Source of the DNA: DATHWB01 sp040880725
GTDB taxonomy: Bacteria; Actinomycetota; Acidimicrobiia; Spongiisociales; ZC4RG35
Length of the DNA: 64,000 nucleotides
Assembly: GCA_040880725.1 (NCBI GenBank)
Contig: JBBDHV010000021.1
Location: 62,001 to 126,000 of the forward strand
Reading direction: 5' to 3'
The notes under the pieces were generated by a model that did not search any database, was not told the origin of the DNA, and was given only the letters and a program-made list of their open reading frames with translations. Positions within the stretch are counted from its first letter, which is position 1. Every line of letters starts with the position of its first letter. The position numbers were made by a program, and so were the translations under genes. Below are positions 7,019-15,639 of the stretch, one piece after another.

Positions 7019-9393
7019 GCACCACCAGCGCACTCGGTGGCGTCGTCCGGCGACGCGAGGATCCGGCGCTCGTCACAGGCACCGGTCTGTATGTCGACGA
7101 CGTGAAGCGCACCGGCATGTTGCATGCTGCGTTCGTCCGCAGCCCCTACGCCCATGCCCGCATCACCTCGATCGACGCCGACGAGGCTCGTTCGATGGAC
7201 GGGGTGAAGGCGGTGTACACCGCCGACGACGTCCGGCATCTCGGGTCGCTCCCGGTGCAGGTTCCTGTCGGTCAGGCGCGACCGCTGCTGGCGGACGGGA
7301 CCGTCAAGCACATGGGCGAGGCGGTGGCGATGGTGGTCGCGGCGACTCGCACCCAGGCTCAGGACGCGGCCGACGCCGTGTTCGTCGACTACGACGCCCT
7401 GGAAGCAGTCGTCGACCTGAAGGACGCCGCGTCGGATCGGATGAAAGTCCACGACGGACTGGACTCGAACATCCTGGTCACCTGGACGACACCGTTCGGC
7501 GCCGACGACGAGACCCAGGCGGGCCTCGTCGATCAGATCGCCGCTGCCAAGGACCGCGACGACACCGTCGTCGTGTCGCTGGAGATGAACAATCAGCGGC
7601 TGCTCCCCACCGCCATCGAACCGCGTTCTGTGGTGGCGGAGTGGAACAGCGGATACGAGGAGATGACCCTGTGGTCGTCGTCGCAGATGATCTCGGCGGT
7701 CGCCGGCGCTGTCGGCAAGGTTCTCGGGATTCCCTACAACCATGTCCACGCCATCGCCCCCGAAGTCGGGGGAGGCTTCGGCGCCAAGCTGAACGTCTAT
7801 CCCGACGAGATCCTCGTCCCGTGGGCTGCCAAGCAGTTGGGCAAGGCGGTCAAGTACACCGAGAATCGCCGCGAGGCAGCGGTGTCCACCATCCAGGGGC
7901 GAGGATGGATCGGGACGGCCACGATCACCGGAACCCGAGAAGGTGAGGTCCTGGCGTACGAGTTGGACGCCATCTGTGACATGGGGGCCTACTCCCAGAA
8001 CTTCACGGTCGCCATCCCGTTCCTGGGGGTCTTCGTCGGATCCGGCCAGTACAAGTTCCCGACACGTCTCAAGCTCGACTGTGTGACGACGCACCTGCAG
8101 ACGACAGATGCGTATCGGGGAGCGGGACGCCCTGAAGCGATCTACTACCTCGAGCGGATCATGGATGCGTACTCCCGTGAGATCGGAATGGACTCGGCGG
8201 CGGTGCGCATGAAGAACTTCATTCCCAACGAGGAGTTTCCCGGGGCGATGTCGCCGGCGGGGTTCGCGATCGACACCGGCGACTACGGGACGAATCTGCA
8301 GGCCATGCTGGACCTGCCCGAGTACTCCGAGATGAAGGCCGAGCGGGACCGACTCCGATCGGAGGGCAAGCTTGCCGGTGTCGGCCTGTCGACGTACATG
8401 GAGGTGTGCGGTTTCGGCCCATCGGGTCTGGTCGATCTGGGCTTCTCCTGGGCCGAGTACGGGGTGCCGTCCGCCTTCAACGGCTCCGGCCTGGTCCGGG
8501 TCAATCCGGACGGCACGGCGAACGTCATCATCGGAACCGGCCCCTCGGGACAAGGGCACAAGACCACGTGGTCCCAGATCGTGTCCCAGCAGACCGGGAT
8601 CGAGATGGACAAGATCAAAGTCACCTACGGCGACACGAAGGAGGCGCCGGTCTCGATCGGATCCTTCGGATCGCGCTCTGCCGCCGTCGACGGCGCTGCC
8701 GCGTTCGAGGCGGCGGGGAAGGTACGCGAGAAGGCCGCCAAGGTGGCCGCCCACCTGCTGGAGGCATCTGAGGATGACATCCGGTTCGAGGACGGCGCCG
8801 CACATGTGGCGGGATCGCCCGACAAGTCGATTTCCTGGGAGGAGATCGCCAAGACGGCCTACCAGCCTCACCTTTTGCCCGAGGGCATGGAGGGCGGGAT
8901 GGAAGCACACGCCATCTTCAGCCCAACGAACGCCACCTGGCCGTTCGGAACGATGGCCTGCCTGGTCTCGGTCGACTCCGACACCGGTGACGTGAAGATC
9001 CTGCGGTGGGTGAACGTCGACGACTGCGGCGAGGTCATCAACCCGATGATCGTGGACGGCCAGATCCACGGCGGGGTCGCCCAGGGCATCGGACAGGCGC
9101 TCTTCGAAGACGCCATCTACGACGGTGACGGGAACCTGCTCACGGCAGGACTCATCGACTACCCGATGCCGACCGCGGCCGACGTCCCGAGCTACGAGCT
9201 GCACCGCACGGTCACGCCGACGGATGTGAATCCGTTGGGGGTGAAGGGTGTCGGCGAGGCTGGAACGATCGGCTCGGCCCAGACGCTCGTGAATGCGGTC
9301 GTTGACGCGCTCGCCGAGAAGGGTGTGAAGCACGTGGACATGCCGCTACGACCAAAACGGGTGTGGCAGGCCATGCAGGACGCGCAGAACTGA
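7015..9393 (+). CDS. coxL: molybdenum hydroxylase large subunit, form II CoxL-type
   Basis: 792 residues. It binds molybdopterin cytosine dinucleotide and hydroxylates its substrate with water. N-terminal aldehyde-oxidase a/b domain (GGVVRRREDPALVTG), then the Mo-cofactor domains with GGGFGAK, the active-site loop AYRGAGR at about residue 366, and the conserved base Glu in GVGEAGTIG near 745. True aerobic CO dehydrogenases (form I) have AYxCSFR, so this is a form II enzyme and its natural substrate is unknown. Candidates are an aldehyde, purine, nicotinate-like or other N-heterocycle. The accessory genes downstream (MoxR, VWA, XdhC, MocA-like) fit cofactor insertion. Confidence 0.92.
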   Translation: MSTTSALGGVVRRREDPALVTGTGLYVDDVKRTGMLHAAFVRSPYAHARITSIDADEARSMDGVKAVYTADDVRHLGSLPVQVPVGQARPLLADGTVKHMGEAVAMVVAATRTQAQDAADAVFVDYDALEAVVDLKDAASDRMKVHDGLDSNILVTWTTPFGADDETQAGLVDQIAAAKDRDDTVVVSLEMNNQRLLPTAIEPRSVVAEWNSGYEEMTLWSSSQMISAVAGAVGKVLGIPYNHVHAIAPEVGGGFGAKLNVYPDEILVPWAAKQLGKAVKYTENRREAAVSTIQGRGWIGTATITGTREGEVLAYELDAICDMGAYSQNFTVAIPFLGVFVGSGQYKFPTRLKLDCVTTHLQTTDAYRGAGRPEAIYYLERIMDAYSREIGMDSAAVRMKNFIPNEEFPGAMSPAGFAIDTGDYGTNLQAMLDLPEYSEMKAERDRLRSEGKLAGVGLSTYMEVCGFGPSGLVDLGFSWAEYGVPSAFNGSGLVRVNPDGTANVIIGTGPSGQGHKTTWSQIVSQQTGIEMDKIKVTYGDTKEAPVSIGSFGSRSAAVDGAAAFEAAGKVREKAAKVAAHLLEASEDDIRFEDGAAHVAGSPDKSISWEEIAKTAYQPHLLPEGMEGGMEAHAIFSPTNATWPFGTMACLVSVDSDTGDVKILRWVNVDDCGEVINPMIVDGQIHGGVAQGIGQALFEDAIYDGDGNLLTAGLIDYPMPTAADVPSYELHRTVTPTDVNPLGVKGVGEAGTIGSAQTLVNAVVDALAEKGVKHVDMPLRPKRVWQAMQDAQN

Positions 9394-9403
9394 GGAGGAC
9401 GAG

Positions 9404-10249
9404 ATGTATCCAAGGGCTTTCGACTATGTCGCCGCCTCCTCGATCGACGAGGCGGTTCGGGAATTGGGCAATGCCGACTTCGCGAAGGTGATGTCGGGCG
9501 GGATGTCGCTGATTCCGATGATGAAGCTGCGGCTGCTGTCGCCCGATGTCGTGGTCGACATCGGCAGGGTGCCGGGGCTCGACGCCATCTCCGAGGACGG
9601 TGACGCCATCACCATCGGCGCGCTCGTGACTCACGAGAAGACGGCTGCGGCCGACGTTCCCGCCGTGTTGAAGACGGCGGCTGCGTGGACCGGTGATCGC
9701 CAGGTGAGGGTGCGGGGGACGACATGTGGAGCCGTCGCCCACGCAGACATCGCCGCCGATCAACCTTCCGCGGTGCTGGCGCTAGGGGGGACGATCACCG
9801 CGCAAGGTCCCGATGGAACCCGCGAGATCGCCGCCGACGACTTCTTCGTCGACGCCATGACCTCGGCTCTCGAACCACACGAGATCCTGACCTCGATCCG
9901 GATCCCCAAGCGGGGCGGCGGTTCGGCGTACGAGAAGCTCGGGCGCCGAGGCGGCCACACCGACTATGCCGTCGCCGGTGCGTCGGCATGGGTGGAGAAG
10001 TCCAACGGGTCGGTCTCCGACGCCCGTGTCGCATTGACGGGGGTGGGACTCAAGCCGGAATTGACCCGGGGCGTCATGGAAGCGCTCATCGGAACCGACG
10101 GAAGCGAGTCGGCGGTGGCTTCCGCGGCTGAACGCGCCGTGGAAGGCATCACCGTGCTCGAGGATCTCTACGGTTCCGTTGAGTACAAGACCCATCTCGC
10201 CAAGGTGATGGTGCGGCGGGCACTCAACCAGGCGTTCGCGCAGGCCTAG
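9404..10249 (+). CDS. coxM: molybdenum hydroxylase FAD subunit, CoxM-type
   Basis: 281 residues. It holds FAD and hands electrons to an acceptor. It has both FAD-binding signatures of the family: SGGMSLIPMMKLRL near residue 30 (AGGxSL motif) and the second loop VRGTTCGAVAHADIAAD near 105 (TxGGxxAHAD in relatives; the first Gly of the GG pair is Cys here). A C-terminal CO-dehydrogenase flavoprotein domain follows. A GAGGACGAG ribosome site lies 10 bases after the coxL stop. The last 26 bases overlap the convergent zinc-ribbon gene. Confidence 0.92.
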   Translation: MYPRAFDYVAASSIDEAVRELGNADFAKVMSGGMSLIPMMKLRLLSPDVVVDIGRVPGLDAISEDGDAITIGALVTHEKTAAADVPAVLKTAAAWTGDRQVRVRGTTCGAVAHADIAADQPSAVLALGGTITAQGPDGTREIAADDFFVDAMTSALEPHEILTSIRIPKRGGGSAYEKLGRRGGHTDYAVAGASAWVEKSNGSVSDARVALTGVGLKPELTRGVMEALIGTDGSESAVASAAERAVEGITVLEDLYGSVEYKTHLAKVMVRRALNQAFAQA

Positions 10250-10361
10250 GCAACTCGTCGCCGCAGTGCGGACAGATCTCCGGATCTTCGAGTTCGTTCA
10301 AGTCGACGAAGCGCCCGCACGTCAAACATGTCGAATTGAGGAAGCAGGCTGACTCACCCAT
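10224..10361 (-). CDS. 45-residue zinc-ribbon protein
   Basis: A tiny protein with two Cys pairs, CLTCG and CPHCG, 18 residues apart, forming a rubredoxin-like zinc knuckle, between a short N-terminus and a Pro/Arg tail. Its ATG overlaps the end of the rhodanese gene by 8 bases, so it is read from the same transcript. Its own 3' end overlaps coxM on the other strand. Similar small zinc-ribbon proteins are common but uncharacterised. The paired cysteines and the overlap make it a real gene rather than chance. Confidence 0.65.
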   Translation of the reverse strand: MGESACFLNSTCLTCGRFVDLNELEDPEICPHCGDELPRPARTPG

Positions 10362-10710
10362 TCGCCTGCTCCTCGTCTGGCGGGTCGTAGTCCACCGGAT
10401 GTCCGGCGTTGGCCCAGGACACGATGCCTCCTGCGAGGTTCCAGACGTTCTCCAATCCCGCCTGGGAAGCCAGGGCCTCGACGACCTGGGCGGAGCGGCC
10501 ACCCGAGTGACACTGAAATACGATCTCCCGGTCGGCGGGAAGTTCGGAGAACCAGTCGTTGATCGTGCCGATCGGCCGGTGGATCGCTCCGGGGATGCGT
10601 GCTTCGTCCCATTCGGCCTGCTCGCGCACGTCGACGAGAAGGGCGCCTGCCGCGATCCGGGACGCCGCCTCCTGCGCGTCGACGGTGGGGACCTGTTGTT
10701 GGTCGAACAC
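10354..10710 (-). CDS. single-domain rhodanese-like sulfurtransferase
   Basis: 118 residues from GTG 10710. The rhodanese fold is complete: LLVDVREQAEWDEARIPGA, then the active-site loop CHSGGRSAQ (Cys about 70) and a GLENVWNLAGGI C-terminal motif. It transfers persulfide sulfur from a donor to a nucleophile. It is divergent from the MoxR gene 55 bases away and next to the molybdenum-hydroxylase genes, whose enzymes often need a sulfurated cofactor, so a role in supplying sulfur is possible but not shown. An ATG 19 codons upstream would overlap the divergent gene start, so the GTG is preferred. Confidence 0.85.
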   Translation of the reverse strand: MFDQQQVPTVDAQEAASRIAAGALLVDVREQAEWDEARIPGAIHRPIGTINDWFSELPADREIVFQCHSGGRSAQVVEALASQAGLENVWNLAGGIVSWANAGHPVDYDPPDEEQANG

Positions 10711-10765
10711 GTCGAAAAGCCTACTGCGGGTGTGGGATTGTCCCTGCGACCGGTATCGTGGAGGC

Positions 10766-11638
10766 ATGCTCCCCTCCTCCGTGGAAGAGGTCGTGTCCGC
10801 GTTGGCAGGCGCCGGCTACATCGCTGACCGCAGCCTCGCGGTCTCGGTGCATCTTGCCCTCCAACTCGAGCGCCCGCTCTTTCTCGAAGGCGAAGCCGGG
10901 GTCGGGAAGACCGAAGTCGCCAAGGTCCTGGCTCAGATCCTCGGAACACCGTTGATCCGGTTGCAGTGCTACGAGGGCCTCGACGTCAACCACGCGGTGT
11001 ACGAGTGGGACTACGCCCGGCAGATGCTGGCAATCCGTCTGGTCGAGGCCAAAGGTGAGACTGTCGATGCCGACATCTCCGACATCATGAGTCGGGAGTT
11101 CCTCGTTGCCCGACCGCTCCTCCAGGCAGTCGAAACGCCCGGCAGACCGGTGCTGCTGATCGACGAGCTCGACCGCGCCGACGAGGAGTTCGAGGCCTAC
11201 TTGTTGGAGATCCTTTCGGACTTTCAGGTCACGGTCCCCGAAATCGGGACGATCCGGGCGGAGCAGCCGCCGGTGGTGATCCTGACATCCAACCGGACCC
11301 GAGAGATCCACGATGCCCTGAAGCGCCGGTGCATCTACCACTGGGTCGACTACCCCGATCTCGACCGCGAGGTGGCGATCGTGATGACCAGGGTGCCGGA
11401 GATGGATGAACGCCTCGCCCGGCAGTTGGCGGCTGCGATGCGAGATTTCCGGGCGCTCGACCTCTTCAAGCCCCCCGGTGTCGCCGAAACGATCGACTGG
11501 GCGCGGGCGTTGCGGGTGTTGGGTGCTCACGAGCTGGACAAGGAGTCCGTGGACGACACGCTCGGCGTGGTGCTGAAGTACCGCGAGGACGTCGAACTCG
11601 TCACTCGCGAGGGGACAGAGAAGTTCGCCGCCGGCTGA
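10766..11638 (+). CDS. MoxR-family AAA+ ATPase, CoxD-like
   Basis: 290 residues. A chaperone-type ATPase that, with the VWA protein encoded two genes on, is known in CO dehydrogenase systems to help mature the Mo site. Walker A GEAGVGKTE (about 38), Walker B LLIDELDRAD (about 133), sensor 1 TSNRTREIHDALKRRC. TATCGT 6 bases before the ATG indicates a leaderless transcript separate from coxSLM. Unlike usual arrangements, a peptidase gene separates it from its VWA partner. Confidence 0.88.
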   Translation: MLPSSVEEVVSALAGAGYIADRSLAVSVHLALQLERPLFLEGEAGVGKTEVAKVLAQILGTPLIRLQCYEGLDVNHAVYEWDYARQMLAIRLVEAKGETVDADISDIMSREFLVARPLLQAVETPGRPVLLIDELDRADEEFEAYLLEILSDFQVTVPEIGTIRAEQPPVVILTSNRTREIHDALKRRCIYHWVDYPDLDREVAIVMTRVPEMDERLARQLAAAMRDFRALDLFKPPGVAETIDWARALRVLGAHELDKESVDDTLGVVLKYREDVELVTREGTEKFAAG

Positions 11639-11655
11639 CGCTCGCATCGGGCGCG

Positions 11656-12849
11656 GTGCTGGCGGGGGCACTCCTGGTCGGCGTGCCCGAACCGGCGGCC
11701 GCCTGGGAACACGACCTCGCCGAAGTTCGAGTCTCCGAGTCCGGCGGGCTCTCGCCGCGCACGCTGGCGGCTCTCGACACGATGGCCTCGGTCCTCGGGA
11801 TCGAGCCCACCGTGATGCAGTCCGGAACGATCCGGATGCAGGCGGTGACCAGGGGAGACACCCGGGTCCAGTTCTTCGACCCGGGTTTCGCGGTGCCGAT
11901 GGCGTTCACTGCTGTGGATCCGGTCGGCGCCGCCCCTCTGCTGGGCGTCGAGATCTCCGCTGCTCTGGCTGACGGCGTGGTCATGTCCGTAGCCACCGCG
12001 GCGTTGCGTGGCGCCGAGGTCGGCGACGAGATCACCCTCGAAGCGTGGGACGGCGCCATCCACACCCTCGAGGTGTCGGCCATCGCACCGGACGAGTCGA
12101 TGGGGTGGTCGGAGTTGCTGTTCGACACTGCCACCGCCACTTCGCTGGGCATCGAACGTCCCAGTTCGGCGCTGATGTGGGGTGTGAACACGACCGTGGT
12201 CGACCTGATGGTCAGGGCCGTACTCGGCGACGCTCCGATCCGGGTGAGTGGCCCGGGCTCGGAGGGTGAGCCTTTCGTCGACGGCGTCCTTCCGATGGCC
12301 CAGATCAAGCAGCGGTTCGGCGAGTTCTCCTTCCGGCAGACGGGGACCGACCGGATCGAGACCGACAACCACTGGTACGACGCCAACATCCTCACCGTCG
12401 AGCTTCCGCGCCTCGGCCAGTTCCGCTGCCACCGGCTGGTGCTTCCCGCGATCCAGGGCGCTTTGGGTGAGTTGGAGGCGACCGGTCTCGCCGACGAGAT
12501 CGATCCGGTCGATTTCCAGCTCGCGGGAGGGTGCTATAACCCCCGCCTCGCCCGGGGCGGAGACCTGGACAGGGGTTTCGCCCTGTCCAGGCATTCATGG
12601 GGCATCGCCATCGACTTCAACCCGACCTCCAACGGGTTCGGTTCGGCGCCGTCGCTTTCCGAGGAGTTCGGCCAGGTCATGCGCAACTGGGGATTCGTCT
12701 GGGGCGCCGGGTGGCGGATCCCCGATCCGATGCATTTCGAGTGGCAGGGCGAACCGCGAGACGCGGTGCGGGCGGACTGCGTCGACTACCTCGCGCGCAC
12801 CGGCCCCCCGTGGGAGCGCGAGGAAGCTCCAACCAACTGTCCGGGATGA
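11656..12849 (+). CDS. secreted M15-family peptidase (D-Ala-D-Ala carboxypeptidase type)
   Basis: 397 residues from GTG 11656. The C-terminal 130 residues form an M15 zinc-peptidase domain: SRHSWGIAIDFNP supplies the first His and Asp ligands and DPMHFEW the second His. The usual Glu before PxH is Asp here. The first 260 residues are unassigned, with a beta-rich region. The GTG start leaves a weak signal peptide. The in-frame codons just upstream, back to a CTG at 11635, encode RRRLTLASGAVLAGALLVG-like sequence, a much better n- and h-region, so the real start may be non-standard. It probably trims peptidoglycan stems outside the membrane. Why it sits in a Mo-enzyme operon is unclear. Confidence 0.75.
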   Translation: MLAGALLVGVPEPAAAWEHDLAEVRVSESGGLSPRTLAALDTMASVLGIEPTVMQSGTIRMQAVTRGDTRVQFFDPGFAVPMAFTAVDPVGAAPLLGVEISAALADGVVMSVATAALRGAEVGDEITLEAWDGAIHTLEVSAIAPDESMGWSELLFDTATATSLGIERPSSALMWGVNTTVVDLMVRAVLGDAPIRVSGPGSEGEPFVDGVLPMAQIKQRFGEFSFRQTGTDRIETDNHWYDANILTVELPRLGQFRCHRLVLPAIQGALGELEATGLADEIDPVDFQLAGGCYNPRLARGGDLDRGFALSRHSWGIAIDFNPTSNGFGSAPSLSEEFGQVMRNWGFVWGAGWRIPDPMHFEWQGEPRDAVRADCVDYLARTGPPWEREEAPTNCPG

Positions 12850-13964
12850 TGGCCCCCGGCGGATCCTCCCGGCTCGTCGAGTTCGGTCGGGCCCTGCGCG
12901 AGGGGGGCGTCCCGGTACCACCGACGATTGCCCGTGATCTCATGGGCGCCCTGGAACTCGTGGGGGCGGCGTCCGCCGAAGACGTGTACTGGTCGTTCCG
13001 CGCGCTGACCGTCACTGCCCGCGATCACATCCCGATCTTCGATCGGGTGTTCATCCGGTTCTTCCGGGGGGAAGAGGGGGTGGGGATGGCCTTCACCGAG
13101 ATGACCTCGCCCCGTACCTGGGCGATCGAGAGAGGGGCCGGCGAGGGGGAGGGGGACGGTGGAGACGAGGAGGAGACGACGACTGCCCTGGGGGCGAGTG
13201 CCGTCGAACGACTCGCCGAGAAGGACTTCTCGTTGCTCACCAAGACCGAGGAACAGCAGGTGAAGGCGATGATCGCCCAGATGGTGTGGAACCCCGCACT
13301 GGTGCGGGCTCGTCGGCGTGCGCCGTTGCGACGTGGCGATGTGCCCGACCTGCGCCGGTCGATGCGGGCTGCGGTGGGACCGGGAGGCGACATGATGCGG
13401 CTGTCGATGACTGCGCGCACGGTTCGCAAACGACCCGTGATCGTCATCGCCGACGTATCCGGCTCGATGGAGCAGTACGCCGAGATGCTCCTGTACTTCA
13501 CCCATGCCGCTCGCGACCGCTTCGGGCGACTCGAAGCCTTCGTGTTCTCCACCCGGCTCACACGCATCACCCGTGAGCTGGCGCGCCGCAAGCCCGCCGA
13601 CGCCATCGCGTCGGTCGCCGACCACGTCCACGACTGGTCCGGGGGGACCCAGATCGGCGAGTCGCTCCGCACCTTCAATCGGGACTGGTCCCGCAGGGTG
13701 TGTCGGGGGTCGCCGGTGGCGATCATCATCTCCGACGGATGGGACAGGGGAGAACCCGAGCTGCTCGGAGCAGAGATGGAACGCCTGCAGCGGACCGTGT
13801 ATCGGACGGTCTGGCTGAATCCTCTCGCCGGCCGGGACGGGTTCGCTCCGGAGACGCGGGGGATGAAGGCGGCGCTGCCCCACATCGACGACTTCCTCGC
13901 TGCGGGGAATCTGCGCGATCTCAGAACCCTCGTCCGGCTCCTAGAGTCCGTGGGGACGACCTGA
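12846..13964 (+). CDS. VWA-domain protein, CoxE-like
   Basis: 372 residues, ATG overlapping the M15 stop (ATGA). The N-terminal helical region is followed by an acidic Gly/Glu linker (about 96-112) and a C-terminal von Willebrand A domain with the metal-binding MIDAS set DVSGSM (about 204), the Thr in GGTQIG and DGWD near 298. CoxE proteins act with the MoxR ATPase CoxD in activating Mo-hydroxylases. The context matches, so cofactor maturation is the likely role. An ATG three bases later is an equal alternative start. Confidence 0.88.
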   Translation: MMAPGGSSRLVEFGRALREGGVPVPPTIARDLMGALELVGAASAEDVYWSFRALTVTARDHIPIFDRVFIRFFRGEEGVGMAFTEMTSPRTWAIERGAGEGEGDGGDEEETTTALGASAVERLAEKDFSLLTKTEEQQVKAMIAQMVWNPALVRARRRAPLRRGDVPDLRRSMRAAVGPGGDMMRLSMTARTVRKRPVIVIADVSGSMEQYAEMLLYFTHAARDRFGRLEAFVFSTRLTRITRELARRKPADAIASVADHVHDWSGGTQIGESLRTFNRDWSRRVCRGSPVAIIISDGWDRGEPELLGAEMERLQRTVYRTVWLNPLAGRDGFAPETRGMKAALPHIDDFLAAGNLRDLRTLVRLLESVGTT

Positions 13965-13972
13965 GGACGCAG

Positions 13973-14281
13973 ATGAGGGAAGAACTCGAGACCCGTGACC
14001 GCTGGGTCTCCGAAGGAAAGACTGTCGCCGTCGCCACGGTGGCGAAAGTCAGCGGATCGGCACCACGCCCGGTCGGCTCGAAGTTCCTCGTGAGCTCGGC
14101 CGGCGACATGGAGGGTTCGGTTTCGGGCGGCTGCGTCGAGAACGACGTGTTCCTGCACGCCCAACAGGTACTCGAGTCCGGTACGACAAAGGTCGTCACC
14201 TATGGCATCGCCGACGACGACGCCTTCGAGGTGGGTTTGGCGTGTGGCGGCAGCATCGCAGTCGTGATCGAACCGTGGTGA
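13973..14281 (+). CDS. XdhC/CoxI N-terminal domain protein
   Basis: 102 residues, covering only the first (XdhC_CoxI) domain: VSGSAPRPVGSK, SGGCVE near residue 50 and a GLACGG loop near 92, the cysteine loops that bind and protect the sulfurated molybdenum cofactor. In most bacteria this domain is fused to a Rossmann domain; here that half is the next gene, overlapping by 4 bases. The two products may form a complex. It starts 8 bases after the VWA stop. Confidence 0.85.
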   Translation: MREELETRDRWVSEGKTVAVATVAKVSGSAPRPVGSKFLVSSAGDMEGSVSGGCVENDVFLHAQQVLESGTTKVVTYGIADDDAFEVGLACGGSIAVVIEPW

Positions 14282-15042
14282 ATGCCGTCCTCGATGCCCT
14301 GAGAGCTCTCGTCGACTCCGAACGACTCGGCGCCAAGCTGACAGTGGTCACAGGCCCAGCCCTCGGTGCCTCTGCCGTCGTTGACCGCGAGAGGGGAGTG
14401 GTTGCCGGGGACACCGCCGCCACGGCCCTCGCAGCCGAGGATGCGGTGGTCCTCATGGACCGCGAGCAGTCCGCCACACTTCGCTACGACGGCGCCACCG
14501 AGATCTTCGTGGACGTCGTGGCGCCCCGACCGCGTTTGCTGGTCTTCGGAGCCGTCCACATCGCCCAGGAACTCGCCGCCATCGCCGGCCGCCTCGGATA
14601 TCACGTGACGGTGTCCGACGCACGACCCGCCTTCACCACCCGAGACCGGTTTCCTGACGTCGACGAACTCCTCGTGGGATGGCCCGGCGACCTCGCGGAC
14701 CGTCTCGTGCTCGACCGACGCACCTTTGTCGTGGTTCTCAGCCACGACGCCCGATTCGAAGACCCGCTGTGGCCGATGGTGGCCGACACCCCGGTCCGCT
14801 ACATCGGGGCGATGGGCAGCAGGAAGACTGCGGCCGCCCGTCGGGAGCGACTGGCGGAGGCCGGTTGGGCAGACAAGGAACTCGACAGGATCCACGGACC
14901 GATCGGCTTCGACATCGGCGCGGAGTCTCCCGGCGAGGTGGCGGTCGCGATCCTCGCCGAGATGACCGCGGTGCGTTACGGCGCCACTGCAGAGCCGGCG
15001 CTGGTCGGTGTGCCGCAGCGTCTCGGGAAGGCGGAAGGATGA
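14278..15042 (+). CDS. XdhC Rossmann-domain protein
   Basis: 254 residues from a GTG overlapping the previous stop. After about 80 residues of unassigned sequence comes the XdhC C-terminal Rossmann fold: LLVFGAVHIAQELA (GAGHVA-type loop), VVVLSHDARFEDP, the YIGAMGSRKTAAARRERL signature and GFDIGAESPGEVAVAILAE. It completes the split XdhC chaperone. The stop overlaps the ATG of the MocA-like gene. Confidence 0.85.
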   Translation: MNAVLDALRALVDSERLGAKLTVVTGPALGASAVVDRERGVVAGDTAATALAAEDAVVLMDREQSATLRYDGATEIFVDVVAPRPRLLVFGAVHIAQELAAIAGRLGYHVTVSDARPAFTTRDRFPDVDELLVGWPGDLADRLVLDRRTFVVVLSHDARFEDPLWPMVADTPVRYIGAMGSRKTAAARRERLAEAGWADKELDRIHGPIGFDIGAESPGEVAVAILAEMTAVRYGATAEPALVGVPQRLGKAEG

Positions 15043-15632
15043 TCGCCGCTCTCGTCCTCGCCGCAGGCGGGTCGCGCCGTCTGGGTCGTCCGAAGCAGCT
15101 GGAACGGTGGGGTTCGGCGACGCTGCTCGATCGGGTGCTGGAGCACGTGAAGCGCTTTCCGGTCGACGAGACCTGGATCGTCCTCGGTGCCGAAATCGAG
15201 GCGGTGATGGAAGGTGTCGATCTGACCGACATCGGCATCATCGAGAACCCGGAGTGGGAGGAGGGGCTGGCGGCGTCCCTGCGGGTGGGCCTGGATGCGC
15301 TCACCCGGCTCTCCAAGGTCGAAGCAGCGTTCATCGTGCTCGGTGACCAACCGGAGATCCCCGACGAGGTGGCCGAGAAGCTGGCGGAAGCATGGAAGGT
15401 CACGAAACACCTCGCGGTGGTCCCCAAGTACCGCTACACGTGGGGCAATCCCGTGCTGGTGTCCCGGGACCTGTGGCCGCGTCTGATGTCGCTGGAAGGC
15501 GACGAGGGGGCCCGGAGACTTCTGCAGGCGCATCCCGAATGGGTCGAAGAGGTCTGGATCGAGTCGCTGCCCCCTCGGGACATCGACACTCAGCGGGACG
15601 TCGAGGAACTGCGTCCCCGCCGGAGCTCGTGA
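15039..15632 (+). CDS. molybdenum cofactor cytidylyltransferase-like (MocA family)
   Basis: 197 residues. It has the MobA/MocA nucleotidyltransferase signature LAAGGSRRLGRPKQL at residues 7-21, GDQPEIP near 107 and the YRYTWGNPVLV loop. MocA adds CMP to molybdopterin to make the cytosine dinucleotide cofactor that xanthine-oxidase-family enzymes need. As last gene of the operon it would supply that cofactor for the CoxL-type subunit. A general NTP-transferase role cannot be excluded. Confidence 0.85.
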   Translation: MIAALVLAAGGSRRLGRPKQLERWGSATLLDRVLEHVKRFPVDETWIVLGAEIEAVMEGVDLTDIGIIENPEWEEGLAASLRVGLDALTRLSKVEAAFIVLGDQPEIPDEVAEKLAEAWKVTKHLAVVPKYRYTWGNPVLVSRDLWPRLMSLEGDEGARRLLQAHPEWVEEVWIESLPPRDIDTQRDVEELRPRRSS

Positions 15633-15639
15633 GGGACCA

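Noticed and set aside
6955..9333. A 792-codon open frame antisense to coxL
   Set aside because: It is a shadow produced by high G+C third positions; the product is Arg/Asp/Val-rich with no motif, while the plus strand encodes a full Mo-hydroxylase.
7015..9393. Calling the large subunit a genuine aerobic CO dehydrogenase
   Set aside because: The active-site loop is AYRGAGR and the gene order S-L-M, both form II features; the form I loop AYxCSFR is absent.
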